Of a stretch of DNA of 64,000 nt, positions 58,295 to 64,000 are shown in pieces (positions within the stretch are counted from its first letter, which is position 1; each line of letters begins with the position of its first letter). The notes under the pieces were generated by a model that saw nothing but the letters and a program-made list of their open reading frames with translations, was not told where the DNA came from and ran no database searches. The DNA comes from Cristatella mucedo (taxonomy: Eukaryota > Bryozoa > Phylactolaemata > Cristatellidae), in NCBI GenBank assembly GCA_009760855.2, contig WPIO01000036.1:1-64000 (forward strand). Direction: 5' to 3'. A program made the translations under genes and the position numbers.

Positions 58295-61200
58295 TGCGTG
58301 CGTGTGTGCACTTGCGTCAGTGCATGCCCTACTGGTGACACTGTGGAACGATGCTGTCATTCCTTCAGAACTTCATGCCACTGCCGCCAGCGGCTGAGAC
58401 CAGTAATGGGGAGAGTGGCGGCGTGCTAGCAGAGCCGAAGCTTCAGTTCTCTATTGTCGAGTGCCTGCTGCATGTCTTTCATCAAATGGCAAGACGGCAC
58501 CAGGACTTCCTTTCAGCAGAGGTAAACTCGGAGAGACTAAAAGACTTCAAACTGAGGTGAGCTTCCCGCAGCACGTGACGAAACTCGCCGATCGACAAGA
58601 CTTACCAGCGCTGACGGTGGCATCGTCGCCTAGGCTTTGTGGCGTGATGTTTGTGAGCTTGTGCTCGCCCATGCTTTTGTATATTCGCTTGGTCGTGTCG
58701 GCCGATGTTGATGGCCTGCTTGAGCTTTACTGTGTGTCTATCGTGTCTGCCTGGTTGTTTAGGCTTCAGTACTTTGCTCGAGGCGTCCAAGTTTATATGA
58801 AGCAGTTACGACTCGCATTGCAAGGCAAAGTGGGTGATGCCCTGAAGACAGAAGAGGTTAGTGGTGTGAATGCTATGCACTTTTGTGGCTGTACGTAATG
58901 TGCTCAGCTTTTTGCAGCATGTCTGGTTTCTGTTATCCCAATTAGTCTCATCCAATTGTTTAGGATCAGTTGACTACCTTTGCAATGCCTTTGTCATTAG
59001 TTGGCAGTTGGTTAGTTTGGTATTAGTTAGCAGATGACCTTGCTCTGCCGGTAGGTAATCTTATCATATGACTTTGTAGCTGACGGGGATGTGTTGGCTT
59101 TTTACTGGGGTGCTACGCCACTTCTCAGAAGTCTTGTTCCACCTCAAAGCAAAATAATGAATCGGTCATGCAGGAACCAGAGGTCCGAGCTCGTGTTAAA
59201 TTGTGACTGCCACCGCGCTGTCCATCGTAGCGCATTGCGCTCCTTTTGAAACTGGGAAAACCGTGCACCTGCTGCAGAAATTGGGCATTTAAAAGCTGCA
59301 CGTCTGAGGAATGACAAGTTGACAAATGTTTTAGCTGTTTCCCCCACGCCTCGAGCTCTCCCCTGTGATGGTGCAATCGCTGTGTGCCTAAAGGGAGGAT
59401 TTTTTCCCTGCACTCTTACCGCAACCGACCTCAGATTACTTAAGGAAGTCGATCCGTTGGAACCACTTTCTCACCTGGAGGTGCTGGCTATTTCGCAGCG
59501 CAAGGCAGCGCTCCTCGAGCAGTGGAGTTACAAGTTGCCATTCGTGACATGGATGACGTGACACGACACGGCCATGAGCTTAGAAGCAGTGCCCCAGAGA
59601 CCTGTTGCGAGCATGCCATGTTCAGCGTGGATGCCGGTGGGCACTGCAGCACTACCGGACCACGGCTGATGGCCCAGGTCGAGTTTTATCGACTGGCGAG
59701 TTCAAATTTATTCTTTTCACTATATACAACTAAAAAATAATAATGCTGGTAAGTAGGTGAAAAGATTAGACTGGTAATGTAATGTATCTCCATCTGAAAC
59801 TCCACAAAGCCGTAAAGACTATGTGGGTGTTACGGAAAAGAGTTTTGTATAGCATACTCACAGCCTAAGCGGCTTTCGGTACGCATTCGGTAGCCAATAG
59901 ACTTCATATCACACAACAAAGAGGTGGGAAGCAAGCATAGCAGAGTCACGAGAGCAGTTGAGGTAGTGAGTAGCAGCTCAAGAACCCTCAAAATAATGAG
60001 CCATATTCGGCAGTTGGAGAGTAGTTGTGTGAGAATTGTAAAGGCCAGGACCTGCAGAGCTCAAGCTTCTGTCGCCAACGGTCTTTAAGCGGGAATGGAA
60101 CAGCTAATTTATTGTCCACCATCCTACAGAGAGATTTGGTGTAGGTAGTGTCGTGATTTGGGATTACTTTGGCTGTTCAGATGTTAAGAGTTCAGCATGG
60201 TCTTAACATTCTAATGGACGAGCATTTGTACATTGGTCTGGTGCTAGAGAATAGAATCCAAGTGCTAGGGCCCTTCTGGGGAACATTTGTATTTGGCCGA
60301 AGGACAGTGCATTGCAATAATAGCCTTTATAACGATTTTTTGCTGGGTCAGTAGTCCAAGTCATAAGTTGGTCTGGTCTGTCGCTTGGTATAAATCGCTA
60401 TGGCCATCTTTACCATAAGTTGGAGCACTGACTGAGGGGGTCCAGTGGTGTCCTTGCTATAAATCCAGATGCGCTATTTAGCCGGCTCTAGTAACTTTAT
60501 GTTGATATTCTATCCGAAGTACTTAAGTGGTTAATAGTCTCTATACACTGCCACAAGAGAGTAATTGAGAACTGAAGTATGGGCGACCGAGCTCCCACGT
60601 GTGCTCTCTCTCTGGAATATTTTTATCAGTGAGATACATTCGATGTGAAATAATATATAGTTCCCATGAATCGTTTATGAGTTTCGTGCATATGCTATGT
60701 ATTAATGAGTTTCGTGTATATGCTATGTATTGAGTTTCGTGTATATGCTATGTTGAAAGACATCTGCTGGCAACCGGTGCGAGGCACCATAAATCCTGGC
60801 ACTTTTTAGGATATCAGGATTGATTGTGCACTGCTTGCAGGGCTATTGAGACGTTCCCAGGCTTATTTCAGTATTTTGTATGCTGTGATTTCTTGCTGCC
60901 ACCTATCGACTGGTTTGGCAACCGAGCGGCACTTGTCTGACTTCTTTTTATTATCGTACTGTAGAGATGTGCTTTAACCTATGTTCTAGAACAAGATCAA
61001 AGTTGCAGCGCTAAAGATTACATCAAACATTAATCAGATCATCAAGGATTTATTGCATGTGCCACCCAGCTACAAGGCGACAATAAATCTTTCATGGAAG
61101 CCCGAATCGGTAAGTGTTCTTAGGCCGAGAGAAAGAACACGAGAGCTATGGAAGTCATGAACTTGCATCGAATCACTAAGCTCGAGGTGTTATCATGTAC

Positions 61201-62545
61201 TCCAAAAAGTAAATCAAATGCTAGCAGCAAGGACTAATGAGAGCTATAATTGTAAAACAGTACCTGGAGGCCTCTTCTCTTGCAGGTGCACTTTTAGCAA
61301 TAGCAACCAAAAACTTCCGTGCCTCGACATATGCATTAACTAGCAAGTTACTTTGCAGTTTTTTGCAACCTGTAGATAGGAGTGTTGCTGCTGACCCATG
61401 GTGATTTTGTGACAATTAGTTTCTGTTGGCCTGTAATGTGAGTTTGTTTGACGTAAAGGCAGGTGAAGTATTTGGTATTCAAAAATATCCTATAATTAGG
61501 AAGTGGTTCTCTTTTCGTCGTGTGAGGTTTAGCTGCAAGTATTTACTGCTGCTGAAAGCGCTGAATACAGACATAGCAACCAGCCGGCCAGGCGCCCATG
61601 CTCGGCGATTGACTGGAGAGGTCCTCATAGTACAGTGCATATCCTTGCAATGTCATCGATTTCTAGGTCGACTCAGCAGTTCACTGAGAATATAAGCCGG
61701 GAAACTGGCCTGAAGTTTCTTGTATTCGTTGCATGGCTAGCAAGTTATTAAAAAAAAAACATCAGCTCTATTGGACTTAAGTCGGAAGCTGATTTGGCTA
61801 CGTCTTCTCTCTGCCGGCGGCATGTCCAATTACATGAGGGTTGAATTTTGGAGTGCTCGGGGTCGCTTTCTTGCAATAAGTCTACTACCTCTTGGCATCC
61901 CGGCTTCCTATATCTGTTTGATTAGTGAACCCATGCTGGTTCATACCCAAGTTTTGGCAATCGGGGTACGCGTGCTCGCAGTAAAATCTTCTTTTGCAGA
62001 CGTTGTCCACGTCAGATGTGAGCGCAGCATCCTCGGCCGGACAGCCGTAAGTGGGCTTTCATGCGTGTCATGACTAGTTTGGTGCAGTAGTGCAATAATC
62101 TCTGCCTGGCAGAAGGAGTTTTATATGTCCCCTGGGGCCTTTTTATGAGATATTGACCGTGTCGATTGATTTTTGGCAGTACTAAACGACCAGGAACTGC
62201 ACCTGCTACTGCCGGTCCAGCCGCAGCAAAGCAGGCCTTTAAAGGTGCTGCCTCGGTAGATAAGGAAGCCGGCGGACAAACGGCTCGTGGCGATCGACCC
62301 ATGTACTCTCCACCCACAGGAAAATACAGCGAAAAGGCCGGTGCATTTGCTGGAAGCAAACCTGGTAAGCGACGCTGATATGCCTGAATTTCTGTGACCT
62401 GGTTGCCCATACACCAACCGGGCGCCTGCAATTGCTTGCAGTGCTCATTGTTGCATCTGGTGCTTTTGCAGATGCGCAGAACTCACTTGGCAACGGTGCT
62501 GGACGAAGAGGTCGAGGACGTGGCTCGTGGCGCATCAAGTACTAG
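52289..62545 (+). CDS. API5: Apoptosis inhibitor 5 (API5/AAC-11), thirteen coding exons
   Basis: Coding exons: 52289-52357, 52750-52911, 55702-55867, 55954-56105, 56556-56696, 56791-56856, 57897-58166, 58369-58556, 58763-58856, 60990-61109, 62000-62046, 62180-62364, 62472-62545. All borders and phases fit, giving 577 codons. The product is an all-helical HEAT/ARM-repeat protein with clear family motifs (QLDLCEDEDVTIRKQAI, VRERAIKFLAAKL, NVHSTKFVAYFC, MPLPP, KLQFSIVECLLHVFHQ, LQYFARGVQVYMKQLRLALQ). A C-terminal basic and Gly/Arg-rich tail (GRRGRGRGSW) follows. API5 is a nuclear protein that blocks E2F1-linked cell death and binds Acinus and FGF2. An Ala/Gly/Thr-rich insertion in exon 7 explains the extra length. 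Confidence 0.94.
53830..54545 (+). mobile_element. L2 copy with nested SINE in API5 intron 2
   Basis: L2 pieces at 53,830-53,930 and 54,105-54,545 flank a SINE of the second family (53935-54100, minus). The L2 tail at 54,520-54,542 runs straight into the tail of another L2 in opposite orientation. Confidence 0.65.
53935..54100 (-). mobile_element. Second tRNA-derived SINE family, nested copy
   Basis: Shares the full length of the element at 42965-43130, with B-box TGGGTTCGAATCCTGCAG on the minus strand. It interrupts an L2 copy. Confidence 0.7.
54546..55360 (-). mobile_element. L2-like LINE, 3' part, antisense to API5
   Basis: On the minus strand, reverse transcriptase C-terminus (AKIRACLDKDTMSKLVHAFV, AFSSYTPKPWNSLPTCV) and the L2 3' tail (AGCGCCTAGAAAGAGATTGA). 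It forms a tail-to-tail pair with the L2 at 53,830-54,545. Confidence 0.8.
57771..57815 (+). repeat. (GT)n microsatellite
   Basis: An imperfect GT run in API5 intron 6, 80 bases before the exon 7 acceptor. Confidence 0.9.
58223..58292 (+). repeat. (GT)n microsatellite
   Basis: About 70 bp of GT in API5 intron 7, between the donor at 58167 and the acceptor at 58368. Confidence 0.95.
60680..60754 (+). repeat. Short tandem repeat in API5 intron 9
   Basis: Three units of the type GAGTTTCGTGTATATGCTAT, spaced 27-33 bases. Confidence 0.75.
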
Positions 62546-64000
62546 GCGTTGATTTGTATATTTCCGATGACCGTTTTTCACCCAACGAGTGCAAACGATC
62601 ATTCTGTCATTCTTAGACAGGGTGGAGTATGTTGAGAGCTTGCTAGCTATGCGAACCGAAGAGGGACACACAAGTCACCCGAAGGCTGTGGCTGCCATTC
62701 GTTCTCCTTTCTCTCCACCCTCACTTTTCCCCGTAGTGCGCACTCCTATCGCCTCTCATCCCCTCTCTACCTGCTACCCACGAATTCCACGCCCGCCAAG
62801 ACTACCGACTATGACCAATAGTCTCGACCGTGTCTTTTGGACTGACCGACGACACGAGGGAGTAATACGAAGACTCTGCAGCTCGTGAAAATGGAGAACC
62901 TAAGTTGAAGAAATTGCGGTAAGTTCCAGGCAGTTGGAGATATTGACTAGTACGGCCAATTGCAATGTTGCTTGCTGACAGGCAAGAATATTGTTGAGCA
63001 TTCGTATAGTGAGCGAGCCGACTCTCGTGAATGAGTGCATAGGCCATCAGCTAACATTAGGGAGCAGAGTGCCAGGGCGCCGGACATTCCAGGTCGTTTG
63101 GTAATTTTACTGAGCAGGTGGTAGGTTCCAGGTCGTTCGTCTTTTTTGTACCTGAGGACATAAAGTGGTACAGCGCCGGAAGCATGAGACCATAGGTAGG
63201 CGTGCGTTGCAGTCGGCTTGCTTTTTGTCGGTATCCTCTCAGCTCAGCCATATTTGCTGCTTCAGTTCGTGGCCAGCTCTTTCTGGATCAGAGGTAAGTG
63301 TGATCGGCACACATCGTCACCGGCCCAACATGAAAGCTGTTTTTCTTTGCTCTTCTTTTCTCTCGCATGGCAGACACGGGCATTTCTTATACACTAGGTT
63401 CACCAACCGAGTTCACTTCTACCGTGGCTTTCCCTCTTCGGGTTGTATCTCGTTTATTGTCTGTAAATAAACGTTTAGCTTGATTGCACATGGTTTTGGT
63501 ATCAAATCTGTTGACTGTGTCCGTGATTTTGATTTGCTGCTTTGATTTTTCATTACGTTGTTTGTGGCTTAGCCGTTGTAATTACTCAAAGCATTGCTTA
63601 GCACTACAGAGATTGTTTGTCGTGGGGCTGTGGTTAGCCTAGAGGAACGTCTGATTGTTTGGGATTTCGATGCCTGGATGTGGTCTTTTGAAAAACTAAT
63701 AGCAGAGAACAATGGAAAAGAGGATGAAAGTACCGGGGCAGTTACGAAGTCTTGAGACTAATCGTGTAGATAAATTTTCTCATTCGCACTTCAGCGCCAT
63801 GCTGTACCCGACATTGAATAGAGAGCGTTTAATAAAAATGACCTATTTGTAGGAAGCGAATGCCAAAGATTAGAACCTATCCAGAAATTATTTGGCCAAA
63901 GTTAAAATTATTGGCAGCTTCTGCGTGCAGACAAATATATATGACGATACTTATTGCATCTTCCGAAAGTCCCAAGTTCTACTGACCTGGTGTAAGTATT
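62546..64000. other. API5 3' region, no further gene seen
   Basis: An AATAAA signal occurs at about 63,466-63,471, about 920 bases after the API5 stop, and could end the transcript. The short open frames here have no recognisable motif. Confidence 0.4.

Noticed and set aside
57702-58429. Cys-Val and Thr-His repeat frames around the GT runs.
   Set aside because: They result from GT microsatellites in API5 introns; only 57897-58166 and 58369-58556 are exon sequence.

Overview
The window is a piece of an animal (invertebrate) nuclear genome. Two host genes, NOSIP and API5, can be assembled exon by exon. The flanking DNA holds L2-like LINE fragments, two tRNA-derived SINE families, microsatellites and a small GPCR array. 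Into this are embedded two relics of an integrated, AT-rich double-stranded DNA virus of the Polinton/Maverick (adintovirus-like) class. The host species cannot be named from the sequence; the L2 3' ends with ATT tails and the SINE types fit an aquatic invertebrate (inference).

Bases 1 to about 17,430, probably with an outlier at 18,515-19,080, are viral copy A. It is far more AT-rich than the host DNA and densely packed on both strands. From left to right it carries: small unknown proteins; three minus-strand fibre-like genes; a basic protein; a pX-like membrane-active protein; an HNH-AP2 endonuclease; a duplicated gene with a parvovirus-type phospholipase A2 domain; an unknown minus-strand gene; a zinc ribbon plus adenain-like protease; an FtsK/A32-type packaging ATPase; a virion-associated protein; two penton-like proteins; a coiled-coil minor protein; the major capsid protein; a YqaJ-type nuclease; a second HNH-AP2 gene; a fourth fibre; a zinc-finger protein; and the start of a retroviral-type integrase. 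No DNA polymerase is visible; it may lie left of base 1. Most genes open a few bases after a TATATAG-like motif. Many carry stop codons or frameshifts, so the copy is decaying.

Bases 17,430-18,480 hold a different sequence with a two-level 60-bp repeat that encodes a 20-residue repeat. Bases 19,190-19,905 are a dead GPCR copy. Bases 23,178-25,575 and 30,174-32,483 are a segmental duplication, each copy with an intact atypical class A GPCR gene and a small transmembrane reading frame. Between them (about 25,800-29,715) lies viral copy B in reverse orientation: an unknown gene, an almost full-length but broken integrase, the zinc-finger gene, a fibre, the YqaJ nuclease and the C-terminal part of the capsid gene, followed directly by an L2 fragment. 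Copy B lacks the HNH gene that copy A carries between nuclease and fibre.

Bases 35,000-62,545 hold NOSIP (nine coding exons, minus strand, 296 codons) and API5 (thirteen coding exons, plus strand, 577 codons). They diverge from a 121-bp shared promoter with ETS-type sites. All exons join in phase with no break, which contrasts with the damage in the viral genes. The introns are full of L2, SINE and simple repeats. Bases 62,546-64,000 hold the API5 3' region and no further recognisable gene.
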